From positions 4,161,001-4,225,000 of the forward strand of contig NZ_JAVIZM010000001.1 in NCBI RefSeq assembly GCF_031453555.1: a stretch of 64,000 nt of DNA, read 5' to 3'. Both the position numbers and the translations under genes were made by a program. The stretch is from Bacillus sp. SLBN-46. GTDB taxonomy: Bacteria; Bacillota; Bacilli; Bacillales; Cytobacillaceae. Below the pieces are notes generated by a model. The model was not told where the DNA came from. It made no database searches and worked only from the letters and a program-made list of their open reading frames with translations. Of this stretch, positions 1 to 11,015 are shown piece after piece; within the stretch, counting starts at the first letter, position 1; each line of letters begins with the position of its first letter.

Positions 1-1
1 A

Positions 2-205
2 TCCTTTATCAAGCAAGATATAACGAAGCAACTTCCTAACCGAATTGAACATCATTTAAAAGCTAATCTACAAAACCAGCGATCATCAGAACATACAAAT
101 GTTGATGACTTAATCATTGAAGCAATTAAGCAGGAGATTAAGAATGGAGTATCCGTGTTTTTTACTAACCTGCCAGAACACGTGAAAGGGATGAAACCGG
201 AATGA
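2..205 (+). CDS. gerPC: Spore germination protein GerPC, C-terminal end (5' cut by window)
   Basis: An open frame runs from the window edge to TGA at 203-205, giving about 67 residues that end in GMKPE. It overlaps the ATG of gerPD by four bases (ATGA), as in a translationally coupled operon. Position directly before gerPD-gerPE-gerPF identifies it as the end of GerPC, a coat-localised protein of the GerP set, which in B. subtilis and B. cereus lets small germinants pass the spore coat. The visible part has no diagnostic motif, so the call rests on gene order. The start lies outside the window. Confidence 0.75.
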   Translation, partial: SFIKQDITKQLPNRIEHHLKANLQNQRSSEHTNVDDLIIEAIKQEIKNGVSVFFTNLPEHVKGMKPE

Positions 206-384
206 ACTTTGAAGTCTATAATCGTGAGCTAATCGTCCAAAATATAAAAATTATTGGGGTAGCCAGCTCATCATTAGTCTTGGTAGGCGATACGGAATCG
301 ATTCAATTAGCATCAACTTTTGATACACCTGCTGAATCCTTGATTATCGGTCCCTTTGTACCACTGCAATCGGACGTGACTTGA
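202..384 (+). CDS. gerPD: Spore germination protein GerPD
   Basis: This is a 60-residue protein starting MNFEVYNREL. Its core GVASSSLVLVGD and the GPFVPL near the C-terminus match the small GerPD family. GerP proteins are made late in the mother cell and make the coat permeable to germinants. The start overlaps the gerPC stop and the stop lies next to the gerPE start, so translation is probably coupled. No membrane segment or signal is present, as expected for a coat-associated protein. Confidence 0.9.
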   Translation: MNFEVYNRELIVQNIKIIGVASSSLVLVGDTESIQLASTFDTPAESLIIGPFVPLQSDVT

Positions 385-386
385 TT

Positions 387-785
387 ATGCTAGCTAGAAC
401 ATCTTGTGTCGATGCAATTAATATAGACATCGTCTCGTTTGCTTCTATCCTCCAGCTAGGAGATTCCTGTATAATTAATGGATTTTCTAAAGCACTCGCT
501 GTACAAAGGGAAACAGAGCAGTTTTATGGAAATGAAGGGGATCTTTTTTCCTATCCTGTCTTTTCCGAACCAATTCCTTTCGAGTCAATTAGCGAGGACG
601 TCTCATTTTCTCACCAACACTTAAACCCAGTTATTAAGGTTCATAACATTGACATCATCGCTATTTCATCCTCCTCGCTTTTACATGTAGGTAACAGCAA
701 AGATGTTTCAATGGAGGTACGGGTAAAGCATATCAGACAGCTTCTTCCTGTTCCTAGAGAAGAAGATCAAGAACAAGGACAATGA
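387..785 (+). CDS. gerPE: Spore germination protein GerPE
   Basis: This protein of about 132 residues starts MLARTSCVDAINID. It keeps the family features SKALAVQRE, GDLFSYPVFSEP and the C-terminal ISSSSLLHVGN. ATG at 387 is preferred because B. subtilis GerPE begins at the equivalent Met. A TTG at 381 overlaps the gerPD stop and would add two residues. No strong Shine-Dalgarno is visible, which suggests translational coupling to gerPD. Role: coat permeability to germinants, with the other GerP proteins. Confidence 0.9.
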   Translation: MLARTSCVDAINIDIVSFASILQLGDSCIINGFSKALAVQRETEQFYGNEGDLFSYPVFSEPIPFESISEDVSFSHQHLNPVIKVHNIDIIAISSSSLLHVGNSKDVSMEVRVKHIRQLLPVPREEDQEQGQ

Positions 786-839
786 TCCACGCATAGGTTA
801 AATATTATATGGAATCAGTCAATGAAAAGGATGTTTTAG

Positions 840-1058
840 ATGCCAGCGATTATCGGTCCAGTACAAATCGTTAACGTAGGCGGGGGAATTGTGCAATTTG
901 GGGATGCTTTATATATTTCACCGAAAAGCGGGTCCAAAACAAATGCCGGTTCAGGAGCATTTAATACTGGGGGATTCATTATAACAAATAATGGATTAAG
1001 CGGTACGAATGTTCTTGATACAAACCTTATCGACCAGCCTATAGCGGGTAATAATTAA
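840..1058 (+). CDS. gerPF: Spore germination protein GerPF
   Basis: This 72-residue protein starts MPAIIGPVQIVNVGGGIVQF. The IxGPVxIxxVxxGxVxFGD pattern and the glycine/asparagine-rich tail are typical of GerPF and its paralogue GerPA. It is the last gene of the gerP operon, 54 bp after gerPE, and its stop codon lies at the foot of a strong terminator. A GerPA assignment is unlikely because it follows gerPE. Confidence 0.92.
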   Translation: MPAIIGPVQIVNVGGGIVQFGDALYISPKSGSKTNAGSGAFNTGGFIITNNGLSGTNVLDTNLIDQPIAGNN

Positions 1059-1093
1059 AAAATGAGGATGACTTAATGTCAGCCTCATTTTTT
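1057..1093 (+). terminator. Bidirectional terminator between gerPF and addA
   Basis: Sixteen-base arms (1057-1072 and 1078-1093) pair with a single mismatch around a 5-nt loop. The arms begin with A6 and end with T6, so the hairpin can end the gerP transcript on + and the addBA transcript on -. Confidence 0.85.
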
Positions 1094-1101
1094 AATTAAC
1101 T

Positions 1102-4100
1102 TTATTTATTAACCTTTAAAATATGGGCTCCATCAAAGAAAAATAAATATCTTTCTACAACATTTCTTTTCCAAATCTGTTCAATCGCCCTTGTATATAA
1201 ATTAATTTGCAGCTTGTAACGATCTTCAAGGATGGGGCTTGCCTGTGAAAAACCACCTTTATACCTGTCTGTAATTCCATCTGATTTATAATCAATTAGT
1301 ACCAAGCCATTTTCATCTTCAAGGATGCAATCAATAATTCCTTGTACAAAAACAGCTTCCTCTGAATCTTTCCAATTTGGATAAACTTCATTTGCAGGCA
1401 GTGAGAGTGTGAACGGGATTTCCCTATGAATAGCTTTCGCATGAAAATACCTTTGTCCCAGTTCTGAATGAAAAAACTGAACAATTAATTTGCCATCAAT
1501 TACCTCCGCTTGCTCCGGGGATAGCAACTCATTATTTACCATCCATTCAAGTTGTTCCTTTATGGATTCCTCACTAATAGGTCTTGATAGGTCCACATGC
1601 TGCATCACCATATGCATGGCTGTCCCCCGCTCAGCAGGGCTTAACTGTTTTTCCTGCATAAACTTAGGTCGCTTTGAGATGGTCTTCTTAAAATGTCGAA
1701 CAAGTTCTGTACCGCTATGTTCATCCGCTATTTCCCTGCTGCGCTTGATTTCAGAAACCGATTGCTTTGAGCGATGGATCGCTGCGCTTGGATAAGAATA
1801 TTCCCAAGTTAATCGGTCTTGTATTTCCTCAGCAAAAAGGGATTCTACTGGTACTGGTTCTGCCTTTTGTACCATCTCCATAAAGTGGTCTTGTTCCAGT
1901 TCAAGTGTTAATTCCTGTTTTTTAATTTCTTCCGCATTTAGTAATGAAATGTTCCATGAAGAAGGATGATTGGTAATTTCTGATGGAACTAGTATATTGA
2001 CTTCACCTCTAGTTCGCAATTCACTGCAGTCTTGATGACGAATAAGTGCAGGACCAATCCAATCGATGTAGCTGTTTGCTGATGCCCTTTCATAATCCTT
2101 TAACAGCCATTTTGTATTAGAGGAGACATCATTCCACTGATCGATTTTTTTTAAGGCATCCTTTAAGGTAGCCGTTGCATATAGCTTCTCTTTTGCCCTT
2201 GTCATTGCCACGTATAATACACGCATTTCCTCGGCGAGCATTTCCATTTTCTTCTTTCGCTTAAAAGCAATTTGTGGCAGTGATGGATACGATATCCGTT
2301 TCTTTATATTGACATACTTTGCAGCAAATCCATATTCTTTATCTAGCATGTATGGTTTACGAATATCGGACAAATTAAATTGTCTTGCCATTCCTGCCAT
2401 AAACACAACTGGAAATTCGAGCCCTTTACTGCTATGGATGGTCATAATCCTCACAACATCCTCCTGCTCACCTAACGCTCTGGCAGCACCTAAATCATTC
2501 CCTCGTTCAATCATTCGTTCAATAAAACGTAAAAAGCGGAATAACCCACGAAAGGAGGTTTGTTCATATTGCCGCGCTCTGTCATAAAGAGCTCGTAAAT
2601 TTGCTTGGCGCTGTTTTCCACCCGGCAAACCGCCGACAAAATCATAGAACTGAGTATCACGGTATAACTGCCAAATTAACTCCGACAGTGAACCTCGTCT
2701 TGCCATTGAACGCCATTCTGTTAGTGCATCATAAAAGCGTCGGACTTTTTCATAAAAAGTTTCAGTTGCCTCGTCAGGCTTGCTATGACAAAAAGTGGTA
2801 ACAGCATCCCAAAAAGACCCCTTTTTCTGGTGAATGCGAATTTTAGCAAGTTCCTCTTCATTTAGACCGACGATAGGTGAACGCAGCACGGATGCAATCG
2901 GGATATCCTGGGAAGGATTATCAATCACTCGGAGCAAGGACATCATAATCGCAACTTCGGTTGCCTCAAAATAGCCTGTGGATAAATTGGCATAGATTGG
3001 AATGCCTTGCTGCTTAAATTCCTCCATGATTTGCGGTGCCCATGTCATCGATCTTAGCAGGATGACAATGTCTCGGTACATTAACGGACGGTTCGTCTTT
3101 GTTTTCGTATTATAAACAGGTGAACCCTGTTGGACTAATTCTTTAATCTTAGCAGCCATTACTCTAGCTTCAAGCTGAGATTGTTCAAGTTCTGCTGCAT
3201 CAAATCCGGCCTGGGCCATTTCAGCCACTGCTTCTGTTTCCTCAGGCGTTTCTTGTAATTCAGCATTTTGATCGATAAGAATTAGCTCTACAGGAAATGG
3301 TTCATCATCTGGATATGGTGCTCCATTACGCAGTTCTGCTGCTTCATCGTATTCGATTTCACCAACTCTTACACCCATGATTTGTTTGAATAAATAATTG
3401 GTCGCCTCGAGAATTTCTTTTCTGCTCCTAAAAATTTCTTGCCAAATCGATTCGCAATCCTGTTGATTCACCAGTAACAGTAAAACGATTATACTTACCT
3501 AAAAACAGGTTTGGCTCTGCCAACCGGAACCGGTAGATGGACTGTTTCACATCCCCGACCATGAACAGGTTGCCAAATTGCTCCTCATCCTTCGTCACCA
3601 GCTTCAGTATTGTTTCTTGCACCATATTTGTGTCCTGATACTCATCACAGTAGACTTCTTTAAAATGTCTCCTGTATGCAAGTGCTGCCTCTGAAGGTTG
3701 AAATTCACCTGCACCGAAATTTTCTCCTGTTAAAATTTGCAAACAAAAATGCTCGAGATCGGCGTAGTCCACTAGTCCTTTTTCCCTCTTTGCTTTTTCA
3801 AACCGCTCAGCAAAGTCTTTTACAAGATAGACAAGTGTTTCAATTAACGGTTTCATTTCTTCCATATCTCGCAAGAAACCATCTGGCTTACGTGAAAAGA
3901 GTTCTTCACCAATATCTTGAATTTTCTTCTTTGCTTTTTCACGCAGTTTTTGGGCCTTCTCTGCTAATTCCTTATCAAAGTGATCACCCTTCACTGGCTT
4001 TGCACGTGAAAAGGACCAGGTTTGCATGGCCTGATACAATGTCTCCCAAGAATCTTCTTTCGCTTTTATTAGTGTATCAATTACATGCAGATCCTCTAAA

Positions 4101-4885
4101 AAATTCTCCGCCCTAGGTGCTGGTCCATTCGGTAGCTTGGTAATTTCTAAGCCCCGCTTTATCATTTCCTTTGCAGCTTCCAATTGCAATTCAATATCAA
4201 AAAGAAGCGCCTGGACAAATGGAAGGTCTTCAATGTTTGTTGTCGGAACAACGTTATACATATCAACAATAGATTGTAAATATTGCTCTGGTATCGGATT
4301 TGAACGGGCAAAATCATAAATCGATCGCACAATATCCTGCAGTGCATCGTCGCTTCGATCACTCGTAAACGAATCAACTAGGTTAAAAAAGGCTTCGTTA
4401 TCTGGTTTACCGTATTCTATTTCAAAAAGCTCGTCCATTACTTCATCTCTAATTAACTGTGCTTCGGTTTCATCTGCGATTCGAAACCCGGGGTCCACAT
4501 CAATCAAGTAATAATACTTCCGGATAACCTCCATACAAAATGAGTGAAGAGTGGAAATGGAGGCTTTATTTAGTAAGCTGAGCTGCTTTCGTAAGTGCCG
4601 GGAACCAGGATCCGCATCAATCGCTTTTTCTAACGCTTCTCCAATTCGATGCCTCATCTCTGCAGCGGAAGCATTCGTAAACGTCACCACTAATAATTCA
4701 TCCACGTTGATCGGATCATCGGTTGAAAGAATCTTTTGAATGATTCTTTCAACAAGGACTGCCGTTTTTCCTGATCCGGCCGCAGCTGCTACGAGAATAT
4801 CTTTATTCCTAGCCATAATCGCTTTCCACTGATCTTCTGTCCAAGTAGCCTCTGAAGGTTTCGGCGGGATGAAAGAATTACTCAT
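1102..4885 (-). pseudogene. addA: ATP-dependent helicase/nuclease subunit AddA, frameshifted
   Basis: AddA is the RecB-like helicase-nuclease subunit of AddAB, which resects double-strand breaks. The coding sequence is in two frames. The N-terminal frame (from 4885 to a TAG at 3428-3430) holds Walker [12 protein letters not shown], the helicase box DEYQDTN and [11 protein letters not shown]. The C-terminal frame (open from 3471 to 1102) holds TIHSSKGLEFPVV, YVAMTRAKEKLY and the RecB-type nuclease motif ending LIDYKSD. The conserved join [12 protein letters not shown] is restored if one base is removed from the A5 run at 3430-3434 (T5 on the coding strand). The repaired protein would be about 1260 aa, near the family's usual ~1230. 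ATG at 4885 fits the GAGAGGAG ribosome site better than GTG at 4891. The gene overlaps addB. Apart from the one indel nothing looks decayed, so this may be a sequencing error. Confidence 0.9.
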
Positions 4886-7800
4886 TTCCACTCAACTCCT
4901 CTCGAATTAAATCAAGTACCTTTTCATTTGATAACGGTGTAATCACACGGTAAGGGCTACTCTCAATTCCTTCATCTAATTGACAAACAGATTTATAAGG
5001 ACAGAAGGTACAAGCCTTTTTGTCCTTCTGCTTATAAGGAGAAATCTCTACATGTCCATCGACGATAGCGTTCCCCGATTTCTGATACAGCGTCCTTACA
5101 TAATTTCTTAAATCATTAAAATGCTCCATGCTAGCAACTTTTGAACGCTTGGTTAAGTTACCATCCTTCTTAAATCCAGCAGAAATAATGTGCGAATCAC
5201 CTGACTCAAGCGTTTGGTCCATGAGTTTGATTACACTTTGATCACTTAACAATAAACCATTCATCTTAAATTTCTTCATTATTTCTGCTTCGATTTCATC
5301 CATCGTCAACAATTTTGTGGAGTTAATCAGCGGATTATGAACGTGAAAATAAAGGACACCTGCAGGACTTGCCTCCATCTCGACTAATTCCTTTGAGTAG
5401 GTCATTACAATATCTAAATAGGTGATCATTTGCAGAGAGAGACCATAATATACATCACTTAAATGAACGTCTTTTTCACTTGATTTATAATCAATTACCC
5501 TTAAGAACACATTATCGTCTTCACTCTTTGCTTGATCAACCCTATCAATTCGCCCTGCTAACTCCATTCGCTTTCCATTTTTCAACGGAAAACTTAATGG
5601 CGGCAACTCCGCATTTGCTCCAAATCCCAATTCTAATCCGATTGGGGAGAATCCACTTACTTTTGCGTGCTCACTTAACACAAGTGAAGCACGGGTAATA
5701 ATTTGCTCTAATTTACGCTTGATATAATGATGCCTCTCGGAACTCAACAAAATCTCGTTTTGTAATTTTGGAGCTATGGCATTGACTGCTTCTTTGGATA
5801 ATTCCTCACATTGCACTTTCGTTAACTGCGCCCATGAAATGTTTTGTGTATTAACTGTATCAGAAATATATTTTATAGCCGCATGAAATAACTCTCCTAT
5901 ATCAGGCGCTTCTAAGCGGAAAATTTTTCTTTCTCGAAGCCTCAAACCATGCTGAACAAAATGAGTAAAAGCACAGCTATTAAACAATTCCATTCTCGAA
6001 ACACTCGCCTGAATGGTATCACCGTATAATTCGTCTGCCACCTGTTTAGAAAGCTGAACCGTTTGGTTCGTATAAAAAAGGCTCGAAAACACTTTTGTTG
6101 CCTTTTCCTTTCCCGGACTTTCTAAATAATAGTTATACACATCCCACCAGAGATTTGAAATTGGATAATTTCGTTTGTTCAGCTGAAGTTGGGAGGTCAA
6201 ATAAGATAATGTTGTGGTAAAGTTTGTAATAAAGCTTAACTGCCCCTCTTCAGGCAATTCCGCTGGGTCTGAAACATAATAATGTTCTCTCGCCTCAGGA
6301 AACATATCTTTTATCCTCTTGATATACGAAGAGGCAATTAAAGCTTTCCCCTCATCATTTGCTAATGGATAGGTTACGTAAAGCTTCTCGGCGGGTGCAG
6401 TAAAAGCTTTATAGGCTAGAAAATTCTCATCCAGCAAACGTGTTCGACTGCTTGGTGCAACGTTGATGCCTGCTGAAAGAAGCATTTCCCGGTCTTCATC
6501 TGATAGGATTCCTTCGCCTGAAATTTTCGCCGGTAATACTCCCTCATTGACGCCAACCACAAAACAGACTTTAATATCCATTAATCTTGATTTCTCTAAG
6601 TCTCCAATTAAAACTTGATCTAGTGCAGGTGGTATTAGGGAAAAATGTAAAGACTCAAATCCAGATTCTAAAATAGCAGCAAAGGACTTTAGTGAGACTG
6701 GTTCATCTCCTAAAATCTCTACATATTGATCTAATAAATCAATAACCGCGTTCCACACCTGTTCGTGCTCTCGCATTTTAACAAGATTACCCTTTTCTTC
6801 CGCTTCCACTTTCCACTTTTCAAGCTTCTCAGGAATATCTAATTCTTCTAAGAATAAATAGATGGCTTCGCAAAGCTTGCGTCCGGTATCTGCCTTCTTC
6901 AATCGCCTTGAAAGGCGGAGAATCGGTGCCGTTACCATTAGCTTTAACTCATTTAATTCCTGCTCCATTTTGCGTTCGGCATCGGTTTGTCCATTTCCAT
7001 CCAACTCTAGCCCTCTAATTCTCCGGTAACTCCAGCGATCCTTTTTCGTCCACTTACTTCCTTTAATGCCGTAAGCCAGGACATAATTTTCAAGCCTATC
7101 CATCTTCTCTCGCATTTTTACCGGATTTTCCAGTAAGGGATAGATTAATTCGGTTTTAATGACTCTGAAAATAGATTCATAGCGCCAGTATGTGTTAATC
7201 ACTTCCAGCGTCGAGCGGATTAGCTCAATAAGAGGATGATTTAACATTGTCCGTTTTTGGTCAATAAAATAAGGAATCTGATAATCTTCGAATACTGGCT
7301 CAACAATTTCATGATAGTCTTGTCCGTTACGGATTAATAATGCGATGTCTCGGTAGCGGTACCCTTTTTCTCTAACTAAGCGGCGAGTTTCTCTTGCGAT
7401 TCCTTCAATTTCAGCTCGGCGGTTGACCGCTTGGCAAATATTGATTTCCGTCTTCCCATAAAAAGGAATGGCCGGGCGGGCATCAAAATTCTCCTCTAAA
7501 TGACGTAAGGACAGATGACTCCATTTTTTTTGCTCTTGGAGGGTAACAGGCTCCTCCATTTCTATCCCTTGAGCCCTTGCCAAATCATAAATGGAGTAAC
7601 TGGTTTCACTTGATAAGCGAAACAAATCAAGCTCATCTGGTCCAGATTCTACCGAAAGGCGCTCCGTTGTCAACGCGATGGAAACCCTTTGGCAATGTTT
7701 CATCAACTCGGTCAACACACGATATTCCTGCGGGGAAAAGCTATAAAATCCATCAATATAGATTTCGGCCTCTTTCAAATAGGAAGAGCTGGATATCTTC

Positions 7801-8375
7801 TCTGATAGAAGACGAAAATAATCCTCCGAATCAATATATTTTCCGAATATTTCCTCTTCAAATTTTTGATAAATGATTTCTAAATCCATTAATTTGTCAT
7901 TCAGGGCCATTGAACCTGAGGTTTCTCCTGCTCCAACCTGTTTTGGGGCTTGCATTAGTTCCTCGGGACTAATGCAATACCTCTTAAATTCGATAATCAT
8001 TTGCTCTACTTGCTGAACGAATCCAGTCTTATCTGCAGCCCTTTGAAAAAGCTTCAATTGATCCTTCTGCTCATCAATTATTTTGCGGATTAACATGTTA
8101 ATTCCGACATTACTTAAATGCACCCGGCTTATTCCGCCTGTTTCCTGAAGAATTCGCCATGCTAACCTAGAAAAGCTAAATACTTGTGCCCGAATCATTC
8201 CTCCAAGCTTTAGGTCAGTAGCCAAGCGGTATTCAGATAAGAATGTCATCTGATCAGGAACAATATATAAAATGGGAGTACCCTCTGGTTGATTGATCAG
8301 CCGATTACGAATTTCATCAAGAAGCATGGATGTTTTGCCGCTTCCTGATCGTCCAATTACCATTCTTAATGACAT
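4878..8375 (-). CDS. addB: ATP-dependent helicase/deoxyribonuclease subunit AddB
   Basis: This 1165-residue protein starts [19 protein letters not shown], with Walker A GRSGSGKT at residues 8-15. The C-terminal nuclease domain has GRIDRVDQ...RVIDYKSS. Four cysteines of the family's iron-sulphur cluster are visible: one in FNSCAFTHF and three in [10 protein letters not shown]. AddB pairs with AddA, recognises Chi and provides the second nuclease active site. Length matches B. subtilis AddB (1166 aa). The start follows a GGAAGTGAGG ribosome site. The 3' end overlaps the addA start, so the two are co-translated. No promoter was identified in the 164-bp gap upstream. Confidence 0.97.
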   Translation of the reverse strand: MSLRMVIGRSGSGKTSMLLDEIRNRLINQPEGTPILYIVPDQMTFLSEYRLATDLKLGGMIRAQVFSFSRLAWRILQETGGISRVHLSNVGINMLIRKIIDEQKDQLKLFQRAADKTGFVQQVEQMIIEFKRYCISPEELMQAPKQVGAGETSGSMALNDKLMDLEIIYQKFEEEIFGKYIDSEDYFRLLSEKISSSSYLKEAEIYIDGFYSFSPQEYRVLTELMKHCQRVSIALTTERLSVESGPDELDLFRLSSETSYSIYDLARAQGIEMEEPVTLQEQKKWSHLSLRHLEENFDARPAIPFYGKTEINICQAVNRRAEIEGIARETRRLVREKGYRYRDIALLIRNGQDYHEIVEPVFEDYQIPYFIDQKRTMLNHPLIELIRSTLEVINTYWRYESIFRVIKTELIYPLLENPVKMREKMDRLENYVLAYGIKGSKWTKKDRWSYRRIRGLELDGNGQTDAERKMEQELNELKLMVTAPILRLSRRLKKADTGRKLCEAIYLFLEELDIPEKLEKWKVEAEEKGNLVKMREHEQVWNAVIDLLDQYVEILGDEPVSLKSFAAILESGFESLHFSLIPPALDQVLIGDLEKSRLMDIKVCFVVGVNEGVLPAKISGEGILSDEDREMLLSAGINVAPSSRTRLLDENFLAYKAFTAPAEKLYVTYPLANDEGKALIASSYIKRIKDMFPEAREHYYVSDPAELPEEGQLSFITNFTTTLSYLTSQLQLNKRNYPISNLWWDVYNYYLESPGKEKATKVFSSLFYTNQTVQLSKQVADELYGDTIQASVSRMELFNSCAFTHFVQHGLRLRERKIFRLEAPDIGELFHAAIKYISDTVNTQNISWAQLTKVQCEELSKEAVNAIAPKLQNEILLSSERHHYIKRKLEQIITRASLVLSEHAKVSGFSPIGLELGFGANAELPPLSFPLKNGKRMELAGRIDRVDQAKSEDDNVFLRVIDYKSSEKDVHLSDVYYGLSLQMITYLDIVMTYSKELVEMEASPAGVLYFHVHNPLINSTKLLTMDEIEAEIMKKFKMNGLLLSDQSVIKLMDQTLESGDSHIISAGFKKDGNLTKRSKVASMEHFNDLRNYVRTLYQKSGNAIVDGHVEISPYKQKDKKACTFCPYKSVCQLDEGIESSPYRVITPLSNEKVLDLIREELSGNE

Positions 8376-8493
8376 ATGCCAACCTCACTTCCTATAAACT
8401 GTCAAAAACTCTATCTTTCATTTTAACATAAAAAGCAGTACAAATGTTTGTATCTGTTTACTGTGATTAAAACCATAATTGGTATTTTTCCGC

Positions 8494-8520
8494 AAAAAAA
8501 ACACGATTTTACCAATCGTG
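8494..8520 (-). terminator. Terminator after the signal peptidase gene
   Basis: On the minus strand CACGATT...AATCGTG forms a 7-bp stem with a 5-nt loop, followed by T8. It lies about 20 bp after the signal peptidase stop. Confidence 0.85.
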
Positions 8521-8539
8521 CCTGTCCTGCTCTAAAATA

Positions 8540-9094
8540 TTAAAAATGGACGTCCATTTCATTTAATGGCCAGTAGCGTAAATCTACTTTCCCAACCACC
8601 TGTGTTGCGGAGATAAAGCCGAATTGGCGGCTGTCCCAGCTTCCAAGTCGATTATCACCCAGTACGAATAATTTCCCTTCAGGCACTATATTTTCGCCTG
8701 TTATTTCTTTCAAACTAAAATCGCCTGTTATTTTTAAACCAGGTGACTTCTGTTTGTAAACATCTAAAAATGGCTCTTCATATTTATGCCCATTAATATA
8801 TAATTGATCATTACGATATTCTAGTTTATCACCTGGAAGCCCAATAATTCTTTTAACAAAATCTTCTTTTGCATTTGCGTGAAAAACGATGACGTCAAAG
8901 CGATTCAATTCCCCCACTTGATAGCCAAGTTTATTCACTACAAGTTTGTTTCCATCCTGTAGGGTTGGCATCATTGATTCGCCTTCCACAATATAGTTGG
9001 AGAAGAAAAATGTCCGAATAAAAGCAAAAATAATAATACCTATTGCAAACGCCTTAACCCATTCCATTCCTTCCTTTTTCCATTCAATCTTCAT
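8540..9094 (-). CDS. sipV: Type I signal peptidase
   Basis: This 184-residue membrane protease removes signal peptides from exported proteins. One N-terminal membrane segment (about residues 12-30) is followed by the catalytic serine in VEGESMMPTL and the catalytic lysine in DFVKRIIGLPGD. The C-terminal GDNRLGSWDSRQFG box is also present. ATG at 9094 is chosen because a strong AAAAGGAGGAG lies just upstream. The upstream open frame (to 9142) lacks a ribosome site. It overlaps the TVP38 gene by 11 bp. The pairing with a TVP38 protein and nearby addB resembles B. subtilis yhjE-sipV, hence the symbol. Assignment within SipS/T/U/V is by context only. Confidence 0.9.
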   Translation of the reverse strand: MKIEWKKEGMEWVKAFAIGIIIFAFIRTFFFSNYIVEGESMMPTLQDGNKLVVNKLGYQVGELNRFDVIVFHANAKEDFVKRIIGLPGDKLEYRNDQLYINGHKYEEPFLDVYKQKSPGLKITGDFSLKEITGENIVPEGKLFVLGDNRLGSWDSRQFGFISATQVVGKVDLRYWPLNEMDVHF

Positions 9095-9749
9095 TGTAAC
9101 TCCTCCTTTTCTCCAGCTCTTTGTCTCTATATAATTCTTCATTATGGTCAGTTTCTGTACTCTTATTCAATCTAAGTTCAATTCTTTTTCCTATATACCA
9201 AAGAATGAAAATAACAAGAAATACTATGACCGTGCGAAAAGGTTTAGTTATTAATGAATGAATATCATATCCTATAAAACTTATCGTGAAGATCATCACC
9301 ATTTTACCAATGCAAACAGCAAGCATATATTGGGCAGTGCTAATTTTTGAAAGACCAGCGACAATATTGACAACTGCCGATGGTGTAAATGGAAAGCATA
9401 GGAGTAAAAAAAGCGGACCAAAACCGTGGCGCTCCACCCAATCCATGAGCGTACGAACCTTCGGGTGCTTCGGCAAAAAAGATAATAATCTTCTTTGCCC
9501 ATATTTCCTAACTAGCAAAAAAACCAGTAGTGCCCCGATACAAGTTCCAATCCATGAATATAAAAAACCTAACCACAGTCCGAATGCACTTGCATTAGCC
9601 ATTACAAATAGGAATAATGGGAGAAACGGAAGAAATGCTTCAATAATGGTTAGCAAGATGCCAGGTAATGGACCGAGGGCTCGATATTCCCGTATTAGAC
9701 TCATAATATTTTCAAGCGTAAACCATGCTTTTAATGCATCAAAGTCCAT
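9084..9749 (-). CDS. yhjE: TVP38/TMEM64 family membrane protein
   Basis: This 221-residue integral membrane protein has about five to six hydrophobic segments (for example LLTIIEAFLPFLPLFLFVMA and VIFLVIFILWYIG). The central RHGFGPLFLLLCFPFTPSAVVN...GLSKI block is the signature of the SNARE-associated/TVP38 family. The biochemical role is unsettled; related proteins are linked to lipid scrambling or transport. It is co-transcribed with the downstream signal peptidase, whose start it overlaps by 11 bp. The charged C-terminal tail (about 30 residues) looks cytoplasmic. Confidence 0.85.
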   Translation of the reverse strand: MDFDALKAWFTLENIMSLIREYRALGPLPGILLTIIEAFLPFLPLFLFVMANASAFGLWLGFLYSWIGTCIGALLVFLLVRKYGQRRLLSFLPKHPKVRTLMDWVERHGFGPLFLLLCFPFTPSAVVNIVAGLSKISTAQYMLAVCIGKMVMIFTISFIGYDIHSLITKPFRTVIVFLVIFILWYIGKRIELRLNKSTETDHNEELYRDKELEKRRSYNED

Positions 9750-9798
9750 CCCATTTCTCCTTTATTTTTTGTCCTATTCATTTTGTACTAGAGAAATT

Positions 9799-10746
9799 TC
9801 ACTGTGTAATGAATTGATGAAGAGCTTCTTTATTCTTTTCGACATCAATATCTAAAACAGCACCTTCTCCTTTAATTCTTGGCTCTGTAAAACTGTCTTC
9901 CACTGGGATTCGTAGGGTAGCTACATTTCCTCTTTTATCTGAAAAGAAATCCTTTGCCATAAATAACATATCAGATGTGTCCATATTAGTTTTCACATAC
10001 GGTGTAACAACCCCAATAAGTTTGGGTAATTTCGTAATGGTTTGAAAACCACTCAACTGGTCTCCAATTGCCTTTACTACCTTTTGTTGACGTTCGACCC
10101 GTCCAAAATCGCCTACAGCATCATGACGGAAGCGAACATATCCAAGCAATTGTGTACCATTCAATCTTTGTAGGCCTGGCTCAATCGTCATATAAATATT
10201 ACCAGACATCTTCTTCTCCACGTCTATTTCTATTCCATTTGGAAATGCTTCATCAATCAACTGGACAAAACCTTGAAAATCAACAATAGCATAGTATTGT
10301 AAATCAATATCAAAGTTCTGCTTAATCGTTTGTCTCATTAACTCTGGACCCCCACGTGCGAAAGCCGAATTAATTTTATGTTTCCCATGACCAGGAATTT
10401 CTACGTAACTATCCCTCATAATGGATGTTAGTTTGAAGGTCCCTTTGTCCTCGTTGTAATGTGCAATCATAATGGTATCTGCCCGGGATTTTTCTTTCCC
10501 TCTGGCATCACTTCCAAGCAATAAAATATTCGTATCACCATACTGATCCTTTTGTCCTTCAAATGTATAGATTTCTTCCGTATCTGTATTGTCCTTATTT
10601 ATTTTCTTTAATGATTGATTTACTCCTTGTTTAAATTGAAAATAGGCATAACCAGCTCCTGCTCCAATTAAAAGTAAGAATACAAGCAAAATGGACGTCC
10701 ATCTTCTCTTTTTCTTATGTTGATGTTGATGTTTATCAGCTCTCAT
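9799..10746 (-). CDS. LytR-CpsA-Psr (LCP) family cell-wall polymer ligase
   Basis: This 315-residue protein has a short basic cytoplasmic tail, one membrane segment (about residues 17-36) and an extracellular LCP domain. Family motifs seen are SRADTIMIAHYN, TSIMRDSYVEIPGHGKHKIN and YVRFRHDAVGDFGRVERQQ, which include the conserved arginines that bind the pyrophosphate lipid. LCP enzymes attach teichoic acid or other polymers to peptidoglycan. Which polymer is served here cannot be told; TagT, TagU and TagV types look alike at this level. The ribosome site is GGGTGG. A hairpin lies in the leader at 10901-10924. Confidence 0.92.
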   Translation of the reverse strand: MRADKHQHQHKKKRRWTSILLVFLLLIGAGAGYAYFQFKQGVNQSLKKINKDNTDTEEIYTFEGQKDQYGDTNILLLGSDARGKEKSRADTIMIAHYNEDKGTFKLTSIMRDSYVEIPGHGKHKINSAFARGGPELMRQTIKQNFDIDLQYYAIVDFQGFVQLIDEAFPNGIEIDVEKKMSGNIYMTIEPGLQRLNGTQLLGYVRFRHDAVGDFGRVERQQKVVKAIGDQLSGFQTITKLPKLIGVVTPYVKTNMDTSDMLFMAKDFFSDKRGNVATLRIPVEDSFTEPRIKGEGAVLDIDVEKNKEALHQFITQ

Positions 10747-11015
10747 TCGTTTTTACCACCCATTCGTCCCTGTTTTATCTTCACCTATATATGACTGGTA
10801 TTTCTTTTTAAAGGTTTCTCCATTTAATTCATTTTCCCCTACCAGATATCCTTCTATTAATAAAAACTTTCTCATAAATCTGGGGAAATTTGCAACAAAG
10901 AAAGCTCGCCACATGACGAGCTTTGGTAAAAATAAAGTCCTATTGCTTTTAATGTTGCTTTTTCGTAAAATAATAAAGAACACTTGTTCTTATTTTGCAG
11001 AAAGGTGGAGTATCC
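10747..11015. other. Divergent intergenic region with leader hairpin
   Basis: This 269-bp gap lies between the LCP gene (minus) and yhjD (plus). An 8-bp perfect stem (AAAGCTCG at 10901-10908, CGAGCTTT at 10917-10924, 8-nt loop) sits in the LCP leader. On the minus strand it is followed by CTTTGTTG, a weak terminator-like tail. No other structure is claimed. Confidence 0.4.

Noticed and set aside
3410..3440. Programmed +1 frameshift in addA
   Set aside because: The TTT-TAG geometry is permissive, but no stimulatory Shine-Dalgarno is seen and AddA is normally read in one frame. An indel is simpler.
9286..9855. 189-residue plus-strand ORF
   Set aside because: It is antisense to the TVP38 gene and the LCP 3' end, whose minus-strand coding is clear.
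10753..10983. 76-residue minus-strand ORF upstream of the LCP gene
   Set aside because: There is no ribosome site at any start, composition is odd, and it spans the divergent promoter region.
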